This document shows, in pieces, positions 17,183-29,805 of a stretch of 64,000 bases of DNA. A model generated the notes under the pieces. The model was given only the letters and a program-made list of their open reading frames with translations, made no database searches and was not told the DNA's origin. A program made the translations under genes and the position numbers. The stretch comes from Hornefia porci (lineage in GTDB: Bacteria > Bacillota > Clostridia > Peptostreptococcales > Anaerovoracaceae): contig NZ_MJIE01000001.1 in NCBI RefSeq assembly GCF_001940235.1, forward strand, positions 930,001 to 994,000. Reading direction: 5' to 3'. The number at the start of each line of letters is the position of its first letter. Positions within the stretch are counted from its first letter, which is position 1.

Positions 17183-17203
17183 ATATAATGAAGAAGAACC
17201 GAA

Positions 17204-17318
17204 CCGGCAGCGACCTACTTTCCCGGGCAGTCACCCGCCAAGTATCATCGGCGCTGAAGAGCTTAACTTCTGTGTTCGGGATGGGAACAGGTGTGACCTC
17301 CTCGCTATCGCCACCGGA
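17204..17318 (-). rRNA. rrf: 5S ribosomal RNA
   Basis: Minus strand begins near CCGGTGGCGATAGCGAGGAG, contains CCATCCCGAACACAGAAG (loop B/C consensus) and ends near GGTCGCTGCCGG. Ends are placed by the terminal helix and could be off by a few bases. Confidence 0.93.
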
Positions 17319-17394
17319 TTCAGTTCTTCTGAGAGCTGGTACCCTCAAAACCGAACAATGGTTCCTGCTTCTTCATCACATTCCGGAATGCCTT

Positions 17395-20277
<2,883 letters not shown>

Positions 20278-20570
20278 TTCCTGTATGCCGCGCTTTCGCG
20301 CTTCATACGGTTCTCCTTGGCTGCCATACATGGCGCTCATGTATGGGCTTTCTTTGTCAAAAAACTTTTCCTGTTTTTCGCTTTCTTGGCTTCTCGGTTG
20401 AAATCGTAGATTTCTTACCCTATTTGCTTAGCTTCTTCGCTAATACCTATACGATATTTCATCTCGATCTCTTTTCTGTGATGCATTGTTTGCATTTTCC
20501 ATTGTTCGATTTTCAAGGTACTTCCGCAGGCCTCCTTTTCCGGCCCGCCTTCATCAGCCTCTTCGGCTAA

Positions 20571-20646
20571 TGGTGGAGAATAAGGGATTCGAACCCTTGA
20601 CCCCCTGCGTGCAAAGCAGGTGCTCTCCCATCTGAGCTAATTCCCC
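20571..20646 (-). tRNA. tRNA-Ala (TGC)
   Basis: 76 bases with CCA encoded. Acceptor GGGGAAT/ATTCTCC, anticodon arm CCTGC-TTTGCAC-GCAGG (anticodon TGC). It sits in the 16S-23S spacer, the usual place for tRNA-Ala in Firmicute rrn operons. No tRNA-Ile partner is present here. Confidence 0.95.
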
Positions 20647-20711
20647 TTATCTCCATGGCTCTCGCCATGGGGCTTACCTCAGTAAACCCATAGACAGCAA
20701 ACGTGTCTCCC

Positions 20712-22230
<1,519 letters not shown>

Positions 22231-22498
22231 AATGGTATATTAAGCCTTTCGGCTTACTATCTCTTTCCTTCCGTTTAATCCGGTCAGACGCTAACGTCTG
22301 TTTCTACAGTTGTTTCTGTTACCGTATTACTGTTTTAGGAAATCTTGGGGATCATTTGGTACATGATCCAAGGTTGTTTCAACCTGTTTCTTTTTGTCTT
22401 GTTTGACTTTCGTTTCCTGTCTATGTGGTTTTCTAGGTTCTTCCGGAACCCTTCATTTTTCAAGGTTTCCGTGCTCGCGTGTGCCGCGAACATTTAAT

Positions 22499-22527
22499 AT
22501 ATTACCACCTGTTTACTCCCTTGTCAA
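22499..22527 (-). promoter_or_regulatory. Promoter of the rrn operon
   Basis: Minus strand: TTGACA (22522-22527), 17 bases, TAATAT (22499-22504), about 270 bases before the 16S start. An A-rich stretch upstream (AAAAAAGAAG, AAAACCGGAAAAAAG) may be an UP element. Confidence 0.82.
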
Positions 22528-22698
22528 CATCTTTTTTCCGGTTTTGCAAACTTCTTTTTTGACCCGTTGTGAAAAGGTTATTTCTACCTTTATATAGAGC
22601 AAAACAACGCCGTCCGCTCTTCAGCCTCTGTTTCTCAATTCACCGTCAGTGTAACAGTGTCCGTCGGTACGACAGCGGCCGAATCGGATCTGTCAGGC

Positions 22699-23058
22699 TC
22701 ACCTGAAGTACTGCTGAAACTGCTCGTTCAGATATTGCGTAAACGCCTTTCTCGCCTTCAGGTAGCAGTCCCTTCCAAGCTCAACCCTGCATCCGTTGCT
22801 GAAGGTGATGCTTTGCTGCTTCATACACTCCACCTTTTCAAAATTGATGATGATTCCGTCCGAACACCTGTAAAACTGCCGGCCCAGACATCCCGCAATA
22901 TTATCCAGCTTCTCATAATACTGGAAATCTCCGCTTTCCGCTTTTATCTCCAGTTTTCGGTAATTCCTGGAAATCATCATTACATCGCTGATTCGCACTC
23001 TCGTCGTACAAGCTTTTGTTACAATCGGCAGGTAACCCACATTCATGTCAACCATCAT
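22699..23058 (-). CDS. Stand-alone LytTR-domain DNA-binding protein
   Basis: The 119-residue protein is a LytTR domain with no receiver or membrane part: short lead (VGYLPIVTKACTTRVRISDVMMISR), then KLEIKAESGDFQYYEKLDNIAGCLG, FYRCSDGIIINFEKVECMK and the C-terminal helix KARKAFTQYLNEQF. LytTR proteins bind direct repeats in promoters, often for virulence, bacteriocin or cell-wall genes. The start is ATG at 23058 or the next ATG (23055). It is isolated between the rrn promoter and rpoZ. Phased repeats about 140-190 bases upstream may be its own sites. Confidence 0.82.
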   Translation of the reverse strand: MMVDMNVGYLPIVTKACTTRVRISDVMMISRNYRKLEIKAESGDFQYYEKLDNIAGCLGRQFYRCSDGIIINFEKVECMKQQSITFSNGCRVELGRDCYLKARKAFTQYLNEQFQQYFR

Positions 23059-23198
23059 AAGCCTCCTCTCCTCTTCATTATCTCTCTTACAAAATGCTCA
23101 TGTCTAAAAATAATGTGTGTATTCATTATTTTACCGCAAGTGTGCGAATTTATCACTGGACCTTTTCCGACTCTAACTGCTTTTTTGCCTCCCTTTCT

Positions 23199-23245
23199 CC
23201 GACCTCTACCGACCTTTGCCTACCTTTTACCGACCTTTTCCGACC
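23199..23245. repeat. Helically phased CCGACC repeats upstream of LytTR gene
   Basis: CCGACC (once CCTACC) begins at 23199, 23209, 23219, 23230 and 23240: spacing 10, 10, 11, 10. A further CCGACT lies at 23167, about three turns away. The sites would face one side of the helix. Confidence 0.75.
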
Positions 23246-23275
23246 CGCATCCCCCTCACGCTCTCCCGGCATCAA

Positions 23276-23301
23276 CAAAAAACACCCGCAAATGCAGGTG
23301 T
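23276..23301 (-). terminator. Terminator after rpoZ
   Basis: Minus-strand stem ACACCTGCA...GCGGGTGT followed by TTTTTT, about 115 bases after the rpoZ stop. Confidence 0.75.
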
Positions 23302-23417
23302 CTTCATTCTTATATACCTGTGCTCGCAGATTTGTGACTCGCATGCCTGTGATTCGCATATCTGCAGTCTGTCCCACGGTTCTCTCCGCAGGCCCGCATC
23401 CCGAACTGTGCGGGGGG

Positions 23418-23777
23418 CTACTCAGAAGCCCCGGGTTCCTCCGGCAGCTCCTCCTCCGGCAGCTCTTCTCCCTGAGCCCCGTCTTCAGCGGAAGGCTCCT
23501 CTTCAGAAAACTTTTCCGCAGGAGCCGCATCCCGGAGCTCCGCATCATCTGCAGGATCCTCAAATTCCACATCGGAAGCAGTTTCGTCACGCTCATAGGT
23601 GATCAGTCCCTCCGCAATCTCCCAGGCCGCGATGGAAACCGGCCGGTCGCAGTGTGCGTCCTCCGTCAGCGCAGGCTTTCCATCGATCAGGTCGCGGGCC
23701 CGCTTGGCCGCCAGAATCGCGATTGTATAACGGCTGTCCGCTTTTTTTCTGATTTCATTTATTGACGGGTATAACAT
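23418..23777 (-). CDS. rpoZ: RNA polymerase omega subunit with long acidic tail
   Basis: Omega helps assemble RNA polymerase around beta-prime. The conserved core is at residues 1-60: MLYPSINEIRKKADSRYTIAILAAKRARDL (broken here for length as MLYPSINEIRKK and YTIAILAAKRARDL), then PVSIAAWEIAEGLI. The last 55 residues are almost all Glu, Asp, Ala and Pro, much longer than in typical 65-90-residue homologs. It directly follows gmk (adjacent stop and start), the common gmk-rpoZ pair. Confidence 0.92.
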   Translation of the reverse strand: MLYPSINEIRKKADSRYTIAILAAKRARDLIDGKPALTEDAHCDRPVSIAAWEIAEGLITYERDETASDVEFEDPADDAELRDAAPAEKFSEEEPSAEDGAQGEELPEEELPEEPGASE

Positions 23778-24410
23778 TTAGATTTCCTCCTTATATTTCT
23801 CAATCAGTTCGTTTATATTCTCCGTCACCCGGGAGTGCTCCGCGACGACGATCGCTTTGACGCGATCCACCGCCTCCTCCAGTTCCCCGTTCACGACGAC
23901 ATAATCATATTCTTCGATATACGACAGCTCTCCCAGCGTTTTGGAAAGACGCATATCAATAATCTCCATGCTGTCTGTTCCCCGTCCCGTCAGACGCTTG
24001 CGCAGTATCGACATCGACGGCGGAAGAATAAAGATGAAAATTCCGTCAGGATACGCCTTCTTTACATTCATTGCACCCTGGATATCGATTTCCAAAACAA
24101 CGTCAATTCCGGCTTCAAGTTTTTCGATGACCTTCGCCTTCGGCGTGCCGTAGCAGTTTCCGTACACCTCCGCGTGCTCCAGAAATCCGTCCGCGAGAAC
24201 ATTCTCCCGGAACTGCTCCATCGTCACAAAATAATAACTGACCCCGTCTACCTCTCCCTTTCTGGGCGGGCGGGTCGTCATCGATACTGACAGTTCCATT
24301 CTGTCCGGATCACTGTCCTCAATCAGTCTTTTGCAGATCGTCCCTTTTCCCGCTCCGGAAGGACCTGAAATGATAAACAGCTTCCCCGTATGCTGTGCGT
24401 AAGCTTCCAT
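23778..24410 (-). CDS. gmk: Guanylate kinase
   Basis: Phosphorylates GMP to GDP. I choose ATG at 24410 (MEAYAQHTGKLFI), preceded by GAGGAG, over the track-length start at 24431. The P-loop GPSGAGKGT is near residue 14, followed by SVSMTTRPPRKGEVDGVSY (GMP-binding) and EIDIQGAMNVK. At 210 residues it has the standard length. The stop is flush with rpoZ. Confidence 0.95.
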   Translation of the reverse strand: MEAYAQHTGKLFIISGPSGAGKGTICKRLIEDSDPDRMELSVSMTTRPPRKGEVDGVSYYFVTMEQFRENVLADGFLEHAEVYGNCYGTPKAKVIEKLEAGIDVVLEIDIQGAMNVKKAYPDGIFIFILPPSMSILRKRLTGRGTDSMEIIDMRLSKTLGELSYIEEYDYVVVNGELEEAVDRVKAIVVAEHSRVTENINELIEKYKEEI

Positions 24411-24520
24411 TCTAACTCCTCTGATTGTCATTTTGTCGAAACAAAATTATACCACGTTTGCGGTTCCGGTTCAAGTCCTGTCCGGGGAACAAAGGATATG
24501 CCCGCCGGGTAAATAAAGGA

Positions 24521-25405
24521 CTATTCGATGTTCTGCACCTGTTCGCGAATTTTCTCTATTTCTGCCTTAATCTGCAGCATCAGCGACGTAATCTCGAGAC
24601 TGTTTGCTTTAGAACCGATCGTGTTCGCCTCACGATTCATCTCCTGCACCAGGAAGTCCAGCTTCTTCCCATCCGCTCCGCTGCCTTCCGTAATGATCGT
24701 CTTCATCTGGTCCATATGACTCTTCAGACGGGTGAGCTCTTCCGTGATGTTACATTTGTCCGCAAAAATCGCCGCCTCCACCATGATCCGGTCCTCGGGA
24801 ATCTCAACGCTTCCCTCCAGCAGTTCACCAATGCGGTCACGCAGCCGTTTCGCGTACTCCTTCGGGACGTCATCCGCTTTCGTCTCGATACGGGACACCA
24901 GTCCGCGGATGAGGTCCGCCCGCATCAGCAGATCCTGCGCCAGCTTCCTGCCCTCCGCAGCCCGCATCTCTTCCAGATTCTCCACTGCCTGCAGCACCGG
25001 CGTCAGAATACAGCGCGTCATCTCATCCTCGTCCTCCACATCCGGAATCTGTTTCAGAACCTCCGGCATCTGCGCGATAAGAGACAGGCTGATTTCACCG
25101 TCCAGACGGAATTCATTTTTCAGCCGGTTCAGATTTTCGATATACTGATCCGCGACAGGCTCGTTCAGCCGAATTGTCACGTCGCTTTCTGTGATATTCT
25201 CCACAAGGACAGAAACGTCTGCCTTTCCCCGGCTGATCTTTTCCCGGATCGTCTTTCTGACTTTGTCTTCCACAAAGGAATATCTGCGCGGCATTCTGAC
25301 CGCAATATCGCAGTAGCGATGATTTACTGTCCTGATTTCAACGGTAACACTCCGCTTTCCATCTGAAAATTCTCCGCGGCCGAAGCCGGTCATGCTCTTG
25401 ATCAT
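24521..25405 (-). CDS. YicC family endoribonuclease
   Basis: The 294-residue protein starts MIKSMTGFGRGE, the invariant start of the YicC/YloC family, and has the DUF1732 C-terminal block DFLVQEMNREANTIGSKA. E. coli YicC is described as an endoribonuclease acting on RyhB sRNA. Typical Firmicute order is yloC-(extracellular matrix regulator)-gmk-rpoZ; here yicC is followed directly by gmk after a 110-base gap. ATG at 25405 follows GGAGGACAG. Confidence 0.9.
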   Translation of the reverse strand: MIKSMTGFGRGEFSDGKRSVTVEIRTVNHRYCDIAVRMPRRYSFVEDKVRKTIREKISRGKADVSVLVENITESDVTIRLNEPVADQYIENLNRLKNEFRLDGEISLSLIAQMPEVLKQIPDVEDEDEMTRCILTPVLQAVENLEEMRAAEGRKLAQDLLMRADLIRGLVSRIETKADDVPKEYAKRLRDRIGELLEGSVEIPEDRIMVEAAIFADKCNITEELTRLKSHMDQMKTIITEGSGADGKKLDFLVQEMNREANTIGSKANSLEITSLMLQIKAEIEKIREQVQNIE

Positions 25406-25460
25406 TTTCTGTCCTCCTGTACGTCCTCTGCCCTGTATAGTCTACCATAATCCGCCTTCA

Positions 25461-25489
25461 TTGACAAACCAATATCGCTCAAGTAGAAT
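25461..25489 (+). promoter_or_regulatory. Promoter of rqcH
   Basis: TTGACA (25461-25466), 17 bases, TAGAAT (25484-25489). The transcript would have a leader of about 130 GC-rich bases with an inverted repeat (GCGGCAGAGC/GTTCCGCCGC near 25552-25583). Confidence 0.75.
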
Positions 25490-25629
25490 AATACTGTTCC
25501 GCCGCGGCGGGCGTACCGGCAGGATCAGCCGGAACCGGAAGAAAAACCGCAGAGCGGCAGAGCGGCGGCTCTGTTCCGCCGCGCAAATTCCGGCGGAGCC
25601 TGCCGGACAGCGACAGAAAGGAAACAGAA

Positions 25630-27324
25630 ATGGCATTTGACGGAATCATCACCCAGGCGATCGCCGGCGAGCTGGCAGAGCAGATCACCATGGGGAAAAT
25701 CGATAAAATTTACCAGCCGGAGGCGGATGAGCTGGTTCTCCACATCCATACCCGGAAGGGAAACCGCCGGCTTTATATCACAGTTGACAGTTCGGCGGCC
25801 TGCGTCCGGTTCATCGGAGAGAATCCGGTGAACCCGCCGCAGCCTCTGCCCTTCTGTATGCTGCTTCGCAAGCACATACAGGGCGGCCGGATCGTGGCTG
25901 TGGAACAAAAGGATTCTGAGCGGATCCTGGAAATTTCACTTGAAACTCTGAACGAGCTCGGATTTACTGTGGCCCGGAAGCTGATTATCGAGATCATGGG
26001 AAAACACAGCAACGTCGTACTGGTGGATATGACAACAGGGAAAATCATTGACAGCATCAAACGGATTTCCATCGATGTCAACCGGGCGCGGCAGCTCCTT
26101 CCCGGCAAGCTCTATGAATATCCTCCGGCCCAGAACAAAATCCCCTATAAAGACGCCACAGAAGAAGATCTGCGAGACGCCGGAGATACAGGGAAGGCTG
26201 TCCTTTCCAGAATCGGCGGAATTTCCCCCGCAATCGCTGACGAGCTGGCGGCACGGGAGGATCGTTATGAATTTCTGGCGAGCGTGATGCGAAGCATCGA
26301 AGAACTTGATTTTGTTCCTCGTGTATACATCGACGAGGCAGGCACTCCCCGGGAATTCCACATCGTACCGCTGACCGCGTTTGAAGAGAGCTGCAGAGTC
26401 ATGACCTTCGAAAGCCTGAGCCGGGCCATGGAATGGTACTTCGAGCATAAGCGGAGTTCGAACCGCGCGCGGCAGAAATCGCATGATCTGGTGCGGTCGG
26501 TGAACGCGTCTCTGGACAAACTGTATCTGAAAAAGCAGCGGCTTTCCGAAGACCTTCTGCAGGCGGAGAACTCAGACGGTCTTCGCCTTTACGGGGAGCT
26601 TCTGACCGCGAACATCCATCAGATGCGCCCGGGGATGAAGGAAATCACGGTGACAAATTATTATGACGGCAGCGATGTGACCATCCCGCTGGATCCGCGG
26701 TACTCCCCCAACAAAAATGCTCAGCAGTATTTCAAGCGTTTCGGCAAGGCGAAAACCGCCGTGAAGGAGAAAAAACTTCAGCTGGAATCGACTCAGCAGA
26801 ACATCGACTATCTGGAATCCGTGCTGACATTTCTGAACAACACGGACAGCATCCGGGAGATTGAAGACCTTCGCGAAGAGCTGGAGGAAACGGGATTCGT
26901 CCGCCGGCGCAGACAGTCCGGACGAAAAAAGAAGCAGAAGTACCGGCCTGCGCCCCGCCGTTATACGACCAGCGACGGATTCCGGATTCTGGTGGGACGC
27001 AACAACCGGGAAAACGATATCCTGACGCTGCAGACGGCCGGAAAAACCGATTACTGGTTCCACACCAAGGACATTCCGGGATCTCATGTGATCCTTTTCA
27101 CCGAAGGACACGAACCCACCGAAACCGCGATTCTCGAAGCAGCTTCTCTGGCTGCGTTCCACAGCAAGGCCAGGGAATCCGAAAACGTGCCGGTGGACTA
27201 TGTCCGGGTCCGCTACGTAAAAAAGCCATCCGGGGCAAAGCCGGGGATGGTTGTTTTCACAAATAATAAAACGGTATGGGTAAATCCCGGGGAGCCGGCG
27301 TCAGAGAACAGCACGCGCGCCTGA
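25630..27324 (+). CDS. rqcH: RqcH (NFACT/Rqc2 ribosome quality control, FbpA-type)
   Basis: RqcH binds stalled 50S-peptidyl-tRNA and directs alanine tailing of the nascent chain. The N-terminal NFACT-N domain opens MAFDGIITQAIAGEL and contains the DR-like patch near residue 97 (LETLNELGFTVARKL) and EIMGKHSNVVLVD. A coiled coil follows (about 280-410), then the NFACT-R domain with ILVGRNNRENDILT and DYWFHTKDIPGSHVIL. The end VPVDYVRVRYVKKPSGAKPGMV is complete. At 564 residues it is normal length. It is divergent from yicC and converges with the alarmone synthetase gene three bases away. Confidence 0.93.
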   Translation: MAFDGIITQAIAGELAEQITMGKIDKIYQPEADELVLHIHTRKGNRRLYITVDSSAACVRFIGENPVNPPQPLPFCMLLRKHIQGGRIVAVEQKDSERILEISLETLNELGFTVARKLIIEIMGKHSNVVLVDMTTGKIIDSIKRISIDVNRARQLLPGKLYEYPPAQNKIPYKDATEEDLRDAGDTGKAVLSRIGGISPAIADELAAREDRYEFLASVMRSIEELDFVPRVYIDEAGTPREFHIVPLTAFEESCRVMTFESLSRAMEWYFEHKRSSNRARQKSHDLVRSVNASLDKLYLKKQRLSEDLLQAENSDGLRLYGELLTANIHQMRPGMKEITVTNYYDGSDVTIPLDPRYSPNKNAQQYFKRFGKAKTAVKEKKLQLESTQQNIDYLESVLTFLNNTDSIREIEDLREELEETGFVRRRRQSGRKKKQKYRPAPRRYTTSDGFRILVGRNNRENDILTLQTAGKTDYWFHTKDIPGSHVILFTEGHEPTETAILEAASLAAFHSKARESENVPVDYVRVRYVKKPSGAKPGMVVFTNNKTVWVNPGEPASENSTRA

Positions 27325-27327
27325 ACA

Positions 27328-28044
27328 TCATTTCTTTTTTCCTTTGTCGCCGCGGGTCCCCAGCTTCTCACGGATCGCCAGCATTCTGCGGTCGGTGTCC
27401 GCGATGGTATCCGCGCAGGCCTTCAGCTCCGCAGCAATCTCGTCCGCCTTATACTGAGGCAGATCTTTTTTATACCGGATCTGATGCTCCAGACTCGCCC
27501 AGAAATCCATCGCGACGGTGCGAATCTGCACCTCGACCCGGATCGGCTGTTTCTCGTGCGTAAAGAAAACGGGAACCTCCAGAATCATATGATAGCTCCG
27601 GTATCCGTTGGGTTTGGGATTCTTGATATAGTCCTTCACCTCGATCAGCGTAATGTCATCCTGCTGCACCAGCATTTTCGCGACCTTATAGATGTCGTCC
27701 ACAAATGCGCAGATCACACGCACGCCGGCAACGTCGTTCAGATTTTCTTCAATAGAACGCAGATTGATGTCATTTCCCTGTCGGACAAGTTTTTCGTAGA
27801 TGCTCGCCGGCTTCTTCAGCCTGGAATGAATAGAGGAAATCGGGCTGTCATCCTGTGTCAGCGTCAGTTCGGAATTTAAAATCTCCAGCTTGGTCCGCAC
27901 CTCCAGGATCGCGGACTCGTAGCGCATCATCAGATACTCGAAATCATCAAATGCGATAAGCACATCCTCCGGATGGCTCGGCATCAGCTGTTTCAGAAGA
28001 TCACTGGGGATTTCGTTCACACTGGCAATTTTCGCCTCGCTCAT
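27328..28044 (-). CDS. relQ: Small alarmone synthetase (RelQ/YjbM type)
   Basis: Makes (p)ppGpp from ATP and GDP/GTP. I use ATG 28044 (MSEAKIASVNE), eight bases after AGGAGG, rather than the TTG six bases earlier. Motifs of the RelA/SpoT synthetase: RVICAFVDDIYKVAKML, DYIKNPKPNGYRSYH, and VEVQIRTVAMDFWASLEH. There is no hydrolase, TGS or ACT domain, so it is a small synthetase of about 238 residues with a helical C-terminus for tetramer contacts. It converges with rqcH. Confidence 0.9.
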   Translation of the reverse strand: MSEAKIASVNEIPSDLLKQLMPSHPEDVLIAFDDFEYLMMRYESAILEVRTKLEILNSELTLTQDDSPISSIHSRLKKPASIYEKLVRQGNDINLRSIEENLNDVAGVRVICAFVDDIYKVAKMLVQQDDITLIEVKDYIKNPKPNGYRSYHMILEVPVFFTHEKQPIRVEVQIRTVAMDFWASLEHQIRYKKDLPQYKADEIAAELKACADTIADTDRRMLAIREKLGTRGDKGKKK

Positions 28045-28340
28045 TTTCAAGACCTCCTGCAGTTAAGTTCTGCATTTCGACATTCAGAGTCGAATCCATG
28101 ACATCAGAAAAAGTTTCTCTTGCTTTCCCCATACAACGGTTTTACAGTATCCATACAGCAGTCCCTCACTGTGCGGTGTATCGGATAAGAGAGGAGGAAC
28201 CCATAAAAGAGTGCATATATACACACTGCTGATCGCATGAAATCAATCGACAAACCAATTCAAATTCCCCTGTCTCACGATACGAAGAAAATCACTCTCC
28301 TGCCGTCATCCTCAGTACCGGGTCTGCATCGGAACGTCTG
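28045..28340. other. Intergenic region between alarmone synthetase and rluD
   Basis: Roughly 290 bases with no gene I can support. It must hold the relQ promoter. A hairpin GGAACG...CGTTCC at 28333-28352, followed by GTTTTATTT on the plus strand, straddles the rluD stop and may end transcription from either side. Confidence 0.45.
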
Positions 28341-29300
28341 TCACAGGCGTTCCGTTTTATTTCTCAGCGTACAGACCACACGCTGAAACTCTTCCGGAGG
28401 ATCAACCCGGAATTCCATATATTCTCCGCCGGACGGATGGACGAATCCGAGAATCCCGGCGTGAAGCATCTGCCCCTTGACATTGAATATCTGTTTTCTG
28501 GATCCGTACAGCGGATCACCGATAAGCGGGTGCTTGATATAGGCCATGTGAACCCGAATCTGATGAGTCCTGCCGGTCTCCAGCTGACAACGGATCAGCG
28601 TATATTCTCCATAGCGCTCCAGCACGCGGAAATGCGTAACGGCATCCTTGGCTCCCGCGCCGTTCACCGCCTTCTTCAGCCGGTTTTTCGGGTCTCTGCC
28701 GATCGGCAGATCCACCGTACCCTCGTCCTGACGGATATTGTCCTGCACGAGCGCCAGATATTTCCTGGTGATCGTGTGCTCATACAACTGCCTTGAAAGG
28801 GAAATATGCGCCCGGTCGTTCTTCGCCACCATCAGAAGTCCGCTGGTGTCTTTGTCGATCCGGTGCACAATGCCCGGGCGGATGACCCCGTTGATGGACG
28901 ACAGACTGTCGCCGCAGTGATACATTATCGCGTTGACCAGTGTTCCGTCCAGATTCCCGACGGCCGGGTGCACGACCATTCCCGCCGGCTTATTCACAAC
29001 GAGAACGTCATCGTCCTCATATACGATGTCCAGCGGAATATTCTGGGGCTCGATTTCCAGCTCCACGGGATCCGGAAGAGCCACATCGATTATATCGCCG
29101 GCAGCAGCCTTATAATTCTTGGATGTGCACTGTTCGCCATTGACGCGGATCCCTCCGAGATCAAAAATATTCTGGACATGAGAACGAGACATCCCGTCAA
29201 TTGCCTTCGCCAGCACTGAATCAAGACGTTTGCCTGCTGTTTCTTCACTGATTTCATACCTGAATCTGTCGATCGTTCCTATCCTCTTTTCTGTGATAAT
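28341..29300 (-). CDS. rluD: RluD-family 23S rRNA pseudouridine synthase (probable AUU/AUC start)
   Basis: S4 RNA-binding domain (KRLDSVLAKAIDGMSRSHVQN) then the RluA/RluD catalytic domain with HRIDKDTSGLLMVAK (catalytic Asp in RIDKDTSG) and GRTHQIRVHM. It would modify 23S rRNA helix 69 or related sites. The only standard start, GTG at 29216, would remove the first helix of the S4 domain. The same frame is open upstream with no ATG, GTG or TTG, but ATT at 29300 (and ATC next) follows CGAGGAGAG and gives MITEKRIGTIDRF leading into the S4 domain. I use 29300; a conservative start is 29216. Overlaps the lspA stop by 22 bases. Confidence 0.85.
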   Translation of the reverse strand: MITEKRIGTIDRFRYEISEETAGKRLDSVLAKAIDGMSRSHVQNIFDLGGIRVNGEQCTSKNYKAAAGDIIDVALPDPVELEIEPQNIPLDIVYEDDDVLVVNKPAGMVVHPAVGNLDGTLVNAIMYHCGDSLSSINGVIRPGIVHRIDKDTSGLLMVAKNDRAHISLSRQLYEHTITRKYLALVQDNIRQDEGTVDLPIGRDPKNRLKKAVNGAGAKDAVTHFRVLERYGEYTLIRCQLETGRTHQIRVHMAYIKHPLIGDPLYGSRKQIFNVKGQMLHAGILGFVHPSGGEYMEFRVDPPEEFQRVVCTLRNKTERL

Positions 29301-29734
29301 TTCTCTCCTCGGAAAACAAATATCATCAGAAGGCCGCAGCCCACTGTCACAGCAATATCTGCCACATTAAACACCGGCGGGAACAGCGAGAAGGAAAACA
29401 TATCCGTCACATAGCCGAACACGAGCCGGTCGATAAAATTCCCGACGCCGCCTGCCGCGATCATGGTCAGAGACAGCTTGCCCAACCAGTGCATCTGACG
29501 GTTTTTCAACAGGAAAATGACGATCAGAGCCGTCATGACCAGAGGAAAAAACATCAGAAACCCCCGCATGCCCGACAGGATTCCCCATGCGGCCCCGTCG
29601 TTCCGGATATAGATGATCCGAAAGAAGTCGCCGAGCACGGCAACAGCGCCTCCCACCGGCAGAGCCGCGCGGACAGCCGCCTTCACAAGCTGATCGGCCA
29701 GCAGAATCCCCGCCGCAGCAATAAAATATCTCAT
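29279..29734 (-). CDS. lspA: Lipoprotein signal peptidase II
   Basis: Integral membrane aspartyl protease that cuts prolipoproteins. Four hydrophobic segments; the catalytic pair is in GGVGNFIDR (Asp) and FNVADIAVTVG (Asp), both intact. I prefer the internal ATG at 29734 (MRYFIAAAGILLADQLVK), which gives 151 residues and the usual N-terminus; the longer frame from 29776 adds 14 basic residues. Neither has a good ribosome site. A hairpin GGGGCAGT/ACTGCCCC lies between the two starts. Next gene is rluD, the standard lspA-rluD pair. Confidence 0.92.
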   Translation of the reverse strand: MRYFIAAAGILLADQLVKAAVRAALPVGGAVAVLGDFFRIIYIRNDGAAWGILSGMRGFLMFFPLVMTALIVIFLLKNRQMHWLGKLSLTMIAAGGVGNFIDRLVFGYVTDMFSFSLFPPVFNVADIAVTVGCGLLMIFVFRGEKLSQKRG

Positions 29735-29805
29735 ACAGTTCTTACGGGGCAGTAAACTGCCCCGCCTCCGCTCCATATTTCAATACTTCGCAACAGTCCG
29801 GCGCC

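Noticed and set aside
27224..27255. Hairpin CCATCC...GGATGG followed by TTGTTTT, looks like a terminator
   Set aside because: It lies inside the conserved C-terminal coding part of rqcH, whose protein continues normally.
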